Shown here one piece after another: positions 11,056 to 23,307 of a stretch of DNA of 64,000 bases. The translations under genes and the position numbers were made by a program. Every line of letters starts with the position of its first letter. Position 1 is the first letter of the stretch. The notes beneath the pieces are model-generated. The model made no database searches and had not been told where the DNA came from. It worked only from the letters and a program-made list of their open reading frames with translations. The stretch comes from Vitis vinifera (Eukaryota > Streptophyta > Magnoliopsida > Vitales > Vitaceae), in the NCBI RefSeq assembly GCF_030704535.1, contig NC_081808.1, positions 21,145,501 through 21,209,500 of the forward strand. Reading direction: 5' to 3'.

Positions 11056-14000
11056 GGTGTTTTCACTAGAATTTTCCTATTGAATTAATAAAAAACTTCT
11101 ATCATATCTTAATTTATCTGTGTAATCATAGGCTAGTGAGTCAGCCATGAAGAAGCCCCATGAACCAGGTTATTCTTCCAGTAAGCCATACTCCTTATGA
11201 ATGATTATTTCTATTTTGTCGATCATAACATTAGTGCAAATTTTATGATTTAAAGGTCTTGATTTCAAGCATAAAAAAGAACCTAGTATGTGTAAAGAGT
11301 GTCAACATACACATATAATCACCTGAGGAAGAAAGATAGGTACACTATACTTTGTCGAGAGGAATTAGAATATTTAGGGAAAGTGATTAACTCCTTCAAT
11401 AGGACTATACTAATACTCATAAGTATTAAATTTGCTCTAACGCACCCAAATATCAAACTAATAGGTTCACTTAGTATCATTCCTCGTAGGGGGATGGAAA
11501 ATTTTGCTACAACATAAGCAAAAGTCTCTTCTTTGTTTTGATCTTTGCGAAGAAACTCTTCTATGGAATTACAACTATATCAAGTGGGATTTAAAATAAT
11601 GATCTATTTGATTGTTGCTAAGTGGATAGCCAAGTTCAAAGGGTTATGAATTCAGGTAACGACATTAGAGATGAGGAAAGGCATGGAATTTTAGTCTAGA
11701 TTCCTTAATCTAAAATGCAAGGGAATGATGTTTGCTCCTAGTCTTTTGTAAGGTTTGAATAAGAACAGGGTGAAGAGTGGGGAGTGGTAATGATTGCAGA
11801 CTCGTAGTTTTCCTACGCCCATGAAATGGAGTATCAACATCTACAATCACGTGAAGGTATTAACTGAATATGGTTTCACTTTAGCAAATGGTAGGAATTA
11901 ATAGCAAAATATGGAAATTTTGGATAAAAGTATGAGAAAAAGCATGTTCACACTTGGAAGAAGACATTGACATCGATGGAGATATCAGCATATTGACATA
12001 TGTTAAGTACCATGCTTATGCAAATTTCTTATCATGTTTAACATATTGATGGCGTATGAACCACCATCAATATATGTCCGTCTCCCACCCCATTTGGGTG
12101 AAGGTGCTAGTGATGAGATTGGGTTACACCCTCTAGATTTCATCAGTTGCTTCTGAGAATGCTAAGAGCCAAGGACGGTCAAGCAAACAAAGGGGAACAA
12201 CATATTTTCTTTAAGTCTTCATCCAAATCTTCCAAAAAGGGTAACAAAGGAACCAAATAATTGGGCAGACTGGTCTTTTGGGGCACTTGCAGGACTTCAA
12301 TTGGGGTAACCATATGTTCATTGGCAAGTGGAAAAGGGAAATTACTAGTCGCTGGCTCAGTTGCGTTTGTAAATGTTAGTTATTGTTAGTATGTGTTTGA
12401 CTCTTTTCATCAATCAGTTATTTAGTCAATTATAGTATATTACCCAATTGAATACTTTTAGCAGTTCCAAGAGGTTTCATGTTGAAATAACAGTTTTTCA
12501 GTGTACTCCAGTGAAGTTTTGAAGTGATTTACTAATTTCTGTAGGCTAAGCGTTCACACAGGGATGTATCACATTATACATAAAGAGCTAGAGCGGAAGA
12601 TTCACCATTAAATCGAATCAATCAAAGATTGCTAATGAGATGAACCTTTTTACCCTAATAGGGCTTCCCCAGGTTTGGATTCATGCTTTAAACACTGGAT
12701 ACCATATTTGTTTCAACACTTTTTATTAGCTATATATATACATCTACAGGAGCCAACAATTACTTCTGATATTTCACCAATCAAGCTGGGGTGTCTAAAA
12801 AAAAAAGCCAACAATGGCTAAAAGTTAAGAAAATTATGGGAGATAATTGTGCCAACACCAGATGTTGGGCTAACATCTAATTATGAGGTTTCAAAAAATT
12901 AGAAAATAAGCAAGTGTAACAGAAAGGAAAACTCGAAAATTACAATATATAAGGAACCCAGCCACACCAATCATCAGACAGCCAACAACACATTTGGTGT
13001 CTCTAAATTTTCCATTCAATAGTTCAACCAACCAATGGTTAATATGAGAGGAATAACTGTAAAATCACAGCTAGGTGAGAAGTGTGCATGTAGCAAACTA
13101 ACCTGTACATGGACCCCAGGATTTTAGCTTGCAGTACAGACCCTTGAGTGCCGACTAGATCTTTGAGGAAGGAATACAGCTTCCACTTTTTCAAACTCTG
13201 ATAATAGACCAATGCTGAGGTGCACACACTGGATGGATGCCTTGGATACAAATGCATTGTGAAGGAGGCAAATGATCATGATCAATTGCCCCTTTATCCT
13301 TAGGGCAAACACGACTTAAAACTAAAAATTACTAGGGTCTGGATTTGGAATGGTATGTACAACTGATTGCATCGACATTAGGTTTTGGAAATAGGTAGGG
13401 TGGAAACCAGACCCCTTAGCATGACTATACTTGAGGCGCAACATATATAAACCTTAAATAAGGATGCCATTGTAGCTGTGGCAAGTGGCATATGCATAAA
13501 AACATATATAAATAGACATATACATACATACGAACACATGTATATAAATACATAGAGACACATTTATATACACAATGAATTTCTATTTAGACAAAAGATA
13601 ACAAATGAATCTTACACACATTCATTAGCTATCAACTTAACTAGGGCAATAGACTTTGCTTCCATACTCCATAAGCAACAGAAACAACATATAACAATCA
13701 ATAACACCACATTTTTTTCGCATAAGCTTAATGTCCAATTCAAGCCATCATAGTTCACTCCACAAGTACCAAAACAAAAGTCATCCTTACCCTCTACCAG
13801 ACTTAAATATTTTTCCTATGCCAACTACAAACCACAGAAGCTGAAAGCAATTTATTATAATCAAGGACAATGCTTATTGCCACAATGTCATTAAATATTT
13901 TTCCTCTCTTTTGAATAAATATGGGTTAACCTAGGCAATCATCCAAAAGGAAAAGACACAAGCAAAACCAAAAAGAGCAATTGTATATCAATCACGTATT

Positions 14001-14150
14001 TTCTTAAAATAGGTTAAACCTCATGCTATTTCTTATTTGTTAGCTTTATAAACTCTTTTCAACCTAAAATATGAGAAATATCTTGAAGAGCTGTACTTAT
14101 AACCCAAAACATTCATCTAAATATGCACCTTTATTTTCTGTAGAACAAAT
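11056..14150. other. Intergenic DNA, no gene recognised
   Basis: Both strands were read. Open frames are short and have no known domain, and no poly-A tail, terminal repeat or tRNA signal stands out. A pyrimidine-rich run (CCCTTTCCCTTTCCC) at 14163-14200 marks the edge of the next LINE remnant. Confidence 0.4.
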
Positions 14151-14179
14151 TTCATCATCCTCTGTCCCTTTCCCTTTCC

Positions 14180-16282
14180 CTTTCCTTTTCCCTTTCCCTA
14201 TTGCAGTTGAGGTTTTAAGTAGGTTGTTGTTTAGAGTGGAGAGCATTTCATTGGAAGGCTTCATAGTGGGTAGGAGTAGGTCTAGAGTGTCTCATTTGCA
14301 ATTTGCTAACACCATCTTCTTTTCTAGAGCCTGTATGGAAGAATTGCAAATCTCAAGTTAATCTTATTGATTTTTGAGCAGATTTCAGGTCTGAAGATCA
14401 ATTTAGTCAAGAGCTCTCTCCATATTAACATAAATCAACATTAAATCTCCAGTCCGAATTCAATGCTTGAACGCAAAAGTCTTTGCCTGGCCTTTATCCT
14501 ACCTGGGTCTTCCATTAGGGGGAATCCAAAGGCAATCACTTTTTGGGATTCCCTGATTGACAAAATTTTGCAGATATTGGATGGGTGGAAAAAACCTTTT
14601 TTTGTCACTGGACGGTAGAATTACTCTAAAACAGACCTATTTGTTGCATATTCCTAACTATTTCCTCTCTATTTTCAAGATCCCATCTTTAGTGGTTTCT
14701 ACGATTGAGAAATTGCAAAGGGATTTCTTTTGGTTAAGAGGGATCACCTTGTTAGTTGGGACCTAGTATGCAAGTCAACGGTGGAAGGCGGTTTGGGCTT
14801 TAGAAAGATTTCCTTAAGGAATCAAGCTCTTTTGGGAAAGTGGTTTTGGAGGTTTTCTAATGAAAGTCATTCTCTTTGGCATCAACTTATTTTAAGCATC
14901 TACGAGACACACACCAATGGGTGCGACATCAATATCATAGTTAGGTGGTCACACCATTCCCACTGCACATGCTTTTTTAAGAGTTTCCAAATATACTTGT
15001 TTTGTGGTGGATGATGGGGCAAGAATTCATTTTTGGGAAGATTGGCTAGCAGTGTGTAGTTCCAATAGGATGGTCTAGCAAAGAGAGTTTGTTTTTTGTA
15101 ATTACCAATTAGCTTATTGTTTTTGTATTCTTGTTGTTTGGTTTTCTTTTGTGGGAGGATTCCTCATCCTTCTTTTGTACTTCTTATTTCTATCAATATA
15201 TTTCTTTGTTGTTTCCTATAAATAAAAAAAATAAAAAAATAAAAAAAAATCTTCCCATCTCAACCATCCTAGGCATTTCTTCCTTTTTTTCTTGGAATCT
15301 TAATTGTACAACCTCAATGATTTGGATATAGAGGACCTAAAAATACTCATGTCCTCTCTCATTTGAGTGCACTTGACTCCATCCATCCCAAATGCAAGAG
15401 CTTGATCATTATCTTCCTCTAATTTATTTTCAATAAAATCTCTTTTCTTAGCATTGCCTAATCCTATAGACATGGTTCTTTTCACTATAGCTAAATTTCT
15501 ACGAAAATCTAAAGTCTAATCTAAGGTCAAAGTCTTTACTTGGTTAGTGGCTCACAAGAATGTAAATACTAATGATATGCTACAGTGGAGAAAACCTTAT
15601 AAAACCCTTAACCTTGATCTGTGCATTTTGTGCATGAGAATTCAAGAAACAACCAATCATCTTTTTTTAAATTACATGTTGACTTTAGGCATGTGGCACA
15701 AGCTATTCATATAGAGGTTCTTTTGAGAAGCATATGTGATATGATGTTCATCTCATATAGAGGTTTGGGAAGCTCCATCAAAGGCAAAGTCCTATGGAAA
15801 ATTGCTTGTTTCATGTTGATATGGATTGTGTGGAAAGAAAGAAAAAAATGTTAGGATTTTCGAGGACAAGAGAAGGACTTCAGAGACAATGAAATTTAAT
15901 TCATTTCTATTCATCCTTTTGGGCATCTTGTTCCAGGACATTTAAGGGCATTCCTCTCAATGTTGTTCAGCTTGACTAGCATTCGGTGTGTAAGTTATAA
16001 GGGTTAGCTCAGAGAGAAGAGGAGATTAGTTTCAATTTCTATTTGAAGTTGTCTTAATCCTAACAGAGGTCGGAGGGGTAAGAGGTTTTTGTTGTATATT
16101 CTCATATGGTTCCTATATGGATGTCCAAGTCTCTTTAGTTTTTATGGAGAAGGTTTAATCTTCCATTTTTTTTACCATTTTATGTAAATCCGAGGATTCC
16201 TCATCCTTCTCATGTACTTGCTTTACCTAATTTTAATACTTTTATTTCTAATCCAAAAGCCTTAAAAAAAAAAAAAAAAAAA
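14180..16282 (+). mobile_element. Degraded LINE ORF2 remnant, 5'-truncated
   Basis: Translation on the plus strand with several frame changes gives reverse transcriptase pieces: FANTIFFS (from FADD) near 14310, YLGLPLGGNPK near 14500, LVSWDLVCKSTVEGGLGFR near 14750 and LRNQALLGKWFWRFSNES near 14820. The zf-RVT pieces VNTNDMLQW, LCILCMRIQETTNHLF and KALWKIACF-like text follow at 15560-15840. A poly-A run at 16264-16282 is the 3' tail. A second A-rich tail at 15218-15250 and unrelated sequence at 15255-15530 show that another insertion or a second LINE end interrupts it. No target duplication was found. Confidence 0.75.
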
Positions 16283-18531
16283 GCAAGCATTGTCTTACAC
16301 AAAATTTGAACTAGACACAACCTCCTGAATGCCTTAAAACAACATTGTAATTAATATCATTCTCAAGCATGGAGAACACAAATATCATAGTCAACACTAT
16401 TCTCAAGCACATGAACCCCTATCCAACAAAAACAACTCATAACAATTTCTGCCAAGGCAATACCCAGCTACTGCCTCCAGGTGGCATGAGGTAAACAGCA
16501 GTAAACAAGTCAATTTTCATCACCCGTCAGTCCATTTGGTCATCACCAAATATTTCAGAAAAAAGAAATAAAAAGCAAGCAATTCATACTGAAGGAAGAA
16601 CTCCCTAGAGATCAACTAACCAATAGTTAGTAATAGTTCAATGTTAAGGGAAAAAGTACATTGCAGACAGTCTCCAGCCTGATCTGCTAGTTTGACAAAA
16701 ATATCTAACATAGGATCTCTTAATGCCAGTCATAAGTTCTTTAAACTCAAAAACATATAGAAAACCACCAAATAAAATCAGCGGTGAACTTCAAATTCCA
16801 AAATAGCAGGCAATAGGACCATGGAAAGTATGGTGCAATGAGGAAATATGAGTCCCTGCCTTTCCATTTATTTCCACAAACATTGCTCCCACTTGAACTT
16901 TACTTGGAAAATTGAACTTGCAGCAAACTCAATTGTGTGCAAAGATTTCCCGTCATTTGTCTAACTTTCCATCAATTTAAAATCATACAGAAGTTTCCTG
17001 CCTTTTTGTCCAATACAAAGAGAGGTGCATTCTCCTATATGTAACTAGCACCTCCCAATGATCATGGAAGAAAGTACTTCTTTCATATTCCCCTATAAAG
17101 CCATGAAGCCTAAAGGACAAAACAAATCCAGAACATCTCTGTCAGAACAACTAAATCCTCAATTAAAAGAACCAAAAGAACTTCAGGATCCAGTTCTAAA
17201 TTAGCATCAGAACCTTGGGCATAACCTCCAGCAGAAATGCTAGAATACTAAAATGAGCAATAAACAATTCAACCACCTCAGATTAGGAGGATGATCATTT
17301 TAACATTAAACCATGTCTTCTTGCAAGACTACTAGGCACATCTACAACTATTATCAGGATAATAACCAAATATGAGCCCACCTAAAAATCAATTTTAATA
17401 TCAACCCCCGATCCAGTGCCGGTCAATCTTGAAAAAATACCAGAGATATCTTCTTAAAAAATGAATACAAAATTGAATAAGTATCAAAAGACATAATTGA
17501 CCCAAATGATCACTAGTGGTCCTCTAGAATAGCATCAAAAACAAAATGTATTTAACATAATATCATATACACCTCACGGCAGGATTTGTTCGAGGAATAC
17601 CCACACCATATCCATTCATATGGTACAACAGATATTGAGCTCTAGTTTATTTTATTTCCATGATGTCCAGGCTGCCTTTACTCAAAGTCCCCCCAATATT
17701 TACCTAGCTAGCCAAAACAGTATGGAACAAGATCCTGGTATATCTGTTAGAGACTTGCAATATATTTCAAATTTAAGATTTTATATTAAGAAAATCCAAC
17801 TCCGATATGTCAGGCATGCAATTGTGTAGCATCTTTATCTCCAGAAAAATCATCAAGATAATCTCCACAAGAGCTTCCCATCTCTTCCATATTTAAAATT
17901 GTAACTTCTGTGCCACCATCAATAAAAAAAAACCTGAGTCTATAACTTTTCACTTCCAAGAAACAAATAGTCACCCAATTTGTCTCCTTTTAAGCATCAA
18001 TATAAAGGATCATCCACGTATATACTTAACCCAGGACATAGACCATAAACATGGCAAGAGATCAGTTCCTGTGACTTAACAAAGTAGCCCATAGTCTAAT
18101 GTCCTCTAGCTTTTCATACCTATGGCAAGCAAAGCAAGTATCTATCAATATCCTAATCATACAAAAATTAAAATAGTCTCTAGGTCAAGATCCTTCCAAA
18201 AGATAGCCTACACTAGACACATAAACCTCCGAATGATCTGCCAAATCAAGGGGAAAAAAAGTAGGAAATTGCAGCTTATAACAAAGAGCAGGTGGAAAGA
18301 AGAATAAAAAGGAAGGCTGGTTTCAACTACTCTTTCAAGCGGCAACCAACTTGACCATCATTAATGCAGTGCATCCCAGATTCCCGGTCCACCTAAACAA
18401 GGTCAGAACCTTTGAGAAATTAATAGAAGAAATAACATCACTGTCAGAATGGAGAAATGGATTTCAGAAGCATTTGAATTACCGAAGGTTCTCGAGCTTT
18501 AATAACAATAGCCTCCCAGAGGAACTTGAGT
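16283..18531. other. 3' flank of the hnRNP Q-like gene, no other gene
   Basis: The last part next to 18532 should include the 3' UTR of the hnRNP-like gene on the minus strand. The rest is AT-rich with only short unrecognised frames on either strand. Confidence 0.4.
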
Positions 18532-21500
18532 TTAATAATAATAACCGCCTCGATATGACCGATCATCTCTGTAATAGGAAGGATATGCACCTCTATCATA
18601 CTGTAACATGAATTAGAAGGCACAATGAGTATGTTAAATATAAGATGTGAATAAGGATAAATGAAGCAATGATTGCTTACATCAGGACCATAATAATCTT
18701 GTGAGTAGAGACTACTGCCAGCTTCAAAATTATCTATCACAAAAAAGGCTTATCAATGATAATGAGATAAAAGCATTGACAGCATGAATGAGAAGTAATC
18801 CAGATAACGAGAAATAAAAGTTCATACCCCGATAACGAGATCCATGAAAATCAACCTCTGGGTCAGAGTAATCCAGTCGAGGGCGAAACCTGCTTGGTTC
18901 CATGTAACCAGGGTCCCAGTCCTAAAAGCCAAAGGCAAAGTTTCAATCAATAAAAATGTTATCTGTGGCACTCAAGACGCAAAAATGTGTATTTATATTT
19001 TTTTTTTAAATGAAAGAGCCATCTTACTTACTGGTATAAATGGTCGTTTTATCCCACGTGCATTGTCCTCATAAAGATAAGGGTCATCAAAATGCCTCCC
19101 AGAAAAAGAGTTGTCAAAGTCTTCTTCAGGGAAAAATGGTTGTTGCCTAAATGGGAAGTACTTCCCATGACCCCTATCAATTGCACCATGCCTGGGCCTA
19201 TCAAGATTTGGTCTTGGTGGGACAGCAGCTGGATAGCCTCCCCCAGATCCCTGATAAGCACCCCTCAAAGAACCCCTTCGTCCTCCTGTTTTTGTGCAGT
19301 AACATATACTAATTGAGAACAACATGTAATCATGGAGCTTGGAGTGTATTGATATAATATCAAATGCACAGACATGCAAACACACACAGAAACAAACAGA
19401 CATGCACAAACCGGAAAAATCAACTAAAAACATTGACCTCTTCCAAAAAAGTGTCTCTCATGGAACTCAGGGTATGGACCATCAAAATCAGGTGCATTGG
19501 GGAACCCCAATCTACCAGTTGGACCATATTCACGTTGATAGAAACCCCTGTCACGTTGAAATTGTGCTCGGTTGAAGTGATGTCCTCCCCGTCCAAAACC
19601 CCCCCTTCCTGTAAACAACAATAACAGTCAAAATTGTGCAAACAGTAATGAGGATTCAATTTTCTTTCTTTCCTTTTTAGTTATAGTAATGAAGATTCAA
19701 TCATTCAAGAACTGTAGGCTTACCAAACTTTGAGGAAGATCCAACACCACCATGACCAATCCGAAATCCACCACACAATCCCCCCTTCACAGCCTGAGTT
19801 TTGGGCAAAGGGTTTGAAAGCCTGACTTTCACTTTTGTCTACTAGTACATAACAGCAATATAATACACTATGTTAATACTAAATTAAACAACATGCAATT
19901 CTAAGCAATTATCTACAGAATAGAAGGAGAATATTGATTAAATTTTAATATAGCACTGTGGAAACTATACAAAGAAATAGAAAAAGAAGGTTAATCATCT
20001 TTTATACAGAGGTTCTTCCCCTTCACCAGCTATCCATCTAAAAACAATGCAAAGTCTTTAAATAAATGGCTTTCTAATGTGACATGGGAATTTTCATTTT
20101 TCAAAAAAGGAAAATACTGCCAGCAAGCACACAGCGATGGTACTAGAGTTGCTACCTTTGAGTTCCCATCACACAATTCTGTGTTGTTTACACTATCAAT
20201 GCAAGAAAGAGCAGCCTCATGAGTAGTGAAATCAACAAAACCAAAATCCTTCCTCTTGGCAGTCGACATATTACGTGCAAGCACAATTCGTTCAATCTCC
20301 CCATAGCCTTTAAATTGCTCTCTAACACGGTCTTCATCCCAGTGAGGAGGGAGGCCATCAACAAATACAGACTTAACCTGTGCCATGATCTCCGGGTCTG
20401 GCTCACGTAAAGGTTCTGCAAAAGCTACTTTTGCAGTTCGCTCAGCATGGCCAAATATAACATCTGGTTTCTGAAGCCTCTTATATGCAAGCATGGCATC
20501 TGCATGACAAGAGAACTCAAGGAAAGCAAAACCACGACTCAATCCTTCATGTTGAGGATTTGGGACAAGAGTGATGTTCCCAACACCTTCAATGCCATAG
20601 TCTTTCAATTTTTGTTTGATCTGTGAATGAACAAAATACCAAGATGAGTTAACAAGCCTAAGAACTAAATAGACTTTACAACCACATGAAATCTTACTGC
20701 TTCCTTCGTCCATGTGTTGCAAATATTGCCTAAGAACAATGTGTTATTGTCCTCACTGGGTGCAGTTCCACATCGCTTCCCACAAATCTGTCAAGGACTC
20801 AAAAAGAAGAAATCAGAACAAACTTTAAAAATATGTAACAACAAAGACACGTACAAAAAAAAAAAAAATAGAAAACAAAGAAAGATCCTTACAACGGGGT
20901 TTTTCATTTCTGACAAAGCCCGGCTTGCATGCTCCTTATTAGCAAACTTTACAAATGCATAACCCTTATTTTTATTAGATGACAAATTCTTGTGCAATCG
21001 AACTTCGACTACCTCTCCAATCCTCTCAAAGACCTTTTTTACATCCTCCTCCTCAGCATCCCTATCCAATCCACCAACAAATATCTCGTGTGCTTTTGAT
21101 ATCTTCCGCTCCTTTGCAATAGCAGTCAGTTCTCTGTGTTCTTCCTCCAAGGCCTCTGTTTCTTCTCCAGGATCCACTGCATCACTTACTGGAAGTTCTT
21201 CCTCAGGTTCTTCAAGTCCCTCTTCATCTCCATAGTCCATTACCTCATCACCATAGTACTTATCCTCCTTCACTGGGGCATCTTCTCCAACTCTAGCCTC
21301 ATTTGTTTCTGCTTCCATGTTAACTTGCTCATTCTTAGTCTCTTCTTTATCCTCAACATGTTTTATCTCCTCTCCCAATTCTTCATTCACATCCGGCACT
21401 TCCTTGGCAATACTGATTTCTCCATTATCTGGAGATTTTGCAACATTCAAGGCAACAATTTCTTCATGCTCCGAAGTATCTCTAGGATTCTCGGTAGGAA

Positions 21501-22657
21501 CGCCTTCTGGATGACCAGAACTTGTTTCCTTCTTGTTGGAATCTTCAACGTTTTTAACAACAGGTCCTTCCTTCTTTGCAGACTCAGTCCCTTCCTTCTC
21601 TGTAGACTCCCCCTCCTTTGCAGCATCAACCCCTTCCTTCTTCACGGGCTCCTCGACCTTTGGTTTTAAAGACTCCCCCAATGCAGGTGTCTTCGCAGAA
21701 ACAGCTTTTACTGAAGGAGGAGTTCTAGCTTTTCCCGGCGTTTTCTTCACCACTGATTTGGCACCTGAAGCTGCTTTCGTCTCTGGTGTTATTAGAGACA
21801 CATTAGCTGCAGTTTTCACCTCTTCAACTACATATCAAACCGTTTGTGTTTGAATCAATAAAAAAAAAAACTCAAACCGTTTGTGTTTGAATCAATCAAA
21901 CAAAAAATTATCTGCGTAATGATTCCAACGTATGCTAAAATTACATACATACTAATAGACTCCCATTTCCAATTCTGATTCTTTTAACAATAATTTCAAA
22001 TATAATTCCTGATGTATGGAAATAAATAGATTAAATTCTCCGCCAATTACATATATACTCTATACTCTCACATTTGCAATTATCAATCCATGTAAGGGAA
22101 ATCAAGAGTAACCCCTTCCTGGCTGCTGGAAAAAATATTGCAAAAATAAAGAAAGAACCAAGAATTTTTCTTTCTCATTTTTTATGAATGAATCAAAGGG
22201 CCCCACTGTGGAGCTCTAATCCAACGATTTGCATCATTTCAGTTCATTTCTAAAATTACACAAAACATCAGGAAATAAAATTTCAAACTATGATTCTTCT
22301 ATTTTCCTTCATTTTCTTCTAAGCAGCCAAACGGATCGCAAAACTAACATGGTAAAATAGATCAACATGTTAAAAAATATCCACCAAACAAAACGACTCT
22401 TGTCAGAATCCAGTTATACCTGATGCTCCAGTGTTCAATTCAGCAGCCGCGTTCTGTGTCGATGTCGGTGTAGTTTCGTTGGTCTTCACCTGCTTCCCTT
22501 TGGTTGCAGAGACACGCTTCGTCTCGGTTGATTTCGGCGTCACCGATCCTGCCCCCGTTTCGGGCGTGGTCTGAGGAGCCTTGCCGGCAGATTTCTTAGC
22601 CTGCGGCGTCTTCTTTTTGGACGCCGGTTTGGGGGTTTCGGCATTTCTAGTTCTCAT
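18532..22657 (-). CDS. hnRNP Q/R-like RNA-binding protein with three RRMs
   Basis: Ten exons: 22420-22657, 20893-21827, 20698-20787, 20156-20620, 19724-19838, 19438-19608, 19032-19285, 18828-18921, 18681-18733 and 18532-18600. All are GT-AG and frame-consistent, giving 827 residues. Residues 1-125 are Lys/Thr/Pro-rich and about 130-320 are strongly acidic. Three RRMs follow: RRM1 from about 327 (IFVGGL, GYAFVKFA), RRM2 from about 406 (LFLGNI, GFAFLEFS) and RRM3 from about 505 (VFVDGL, DFGFVDFT). The C-terminal 220 residues are Gly/Arg/Tyr-rich (RGGFGRGG, YRGGYYY). This is the SYNCRIP/hnRNP Q architecture; plant relatives include LIF2-type proteins and, I believe, the longer At2g44710 type. 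It probably acts in the nucleus in mRNA processing or chromatin-linked RNA binding; the exact role is inference. It is head to head with the next gene. Confidence 0.92.
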
Positions 22658-23307
22658 ACTGGTTTGCAGCAGAAGATTGAAACCCTGGATGATCAAAGGA
22701 TTTTGGGGAAGGAGCTTGGAACCCTAGAATTGCCTAGCGATTGAGAGAGGGATGGATTGCTTGTTTGGTAAGCCTGATCAAAGACAAAGTGAGCATCAGG
22801 GATTATACGATTTACGGTATGGCCCACAATAGGTTATTAATTTTGGTTACTTCATCCGTTACGATAATCCAACGGCTAAAAATATATAAAACATTTTTAT
22901 AATTAACATTTTTAATATACAATTTGCCATTTGGGTCACACTCGTTAAAATATATTTATGGAGACATTAAAGAAGCCCCTAAAAAAGTGGCATTTGCTAT
23001 TTGGGTCCCTCAATTAGTCAATAGTCACAGATTCACGGTGGAGATATCCACAAATTTCATAACTTTTGGGGAGGTAAGTGTAATATCTTATTCTATATTT
23101 TCTTCATACGTCTTTTTCTCATTTTCTGCCTCAGCAAATCAGCATCAAGCGGTATTATGTTCCAGTGAGTGAACCGCGATCGTTCTTCCGAGGCTGTTGG
23201 CAGAGAAGCTCTTTCCCCCAACGATCATACTCCAACTCATCTGAATAAATGTCAGCAAAAGAAAAAAAATAGAGAAAAAGAAAAACCATAGAATCAAATA
23301 ATAAGTC
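22658..23307. promoter_or_regulatory. Shared 650-bp region between divergent genes
   Basis: Start codons of the hnRNP Q-like gene (minus, 22657) and the BORC-subunit-like gene (plus, 23308) are 650 bp apart, so both promoters must lie here or in their 5' UTRs. No clear TATA box was identified for either. Most of the stretch, 22800-23130, is AT-rich. Confidence 0.5.

Noticed and set aside
13039-13312. Overlapping minus-strand frames of about 60-70 codons
   Set aside because: No similarity recognised, and no consistent splice extension was found.
21136-21669. 177-codon plus-strand frame
   Set aside because: Antisense to the acidic repeat region of the hnRNP-like exon 2; the hydrophobic composition is the mirror of Glu/Lys-rich codons.
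22658-22696. Longer N-terminus for the hnRNP-like protein
   Set aside because: The upstream in-frame codons include no ATG (the frame only opens with TTG); the ATG at 22657 is the first usable start.
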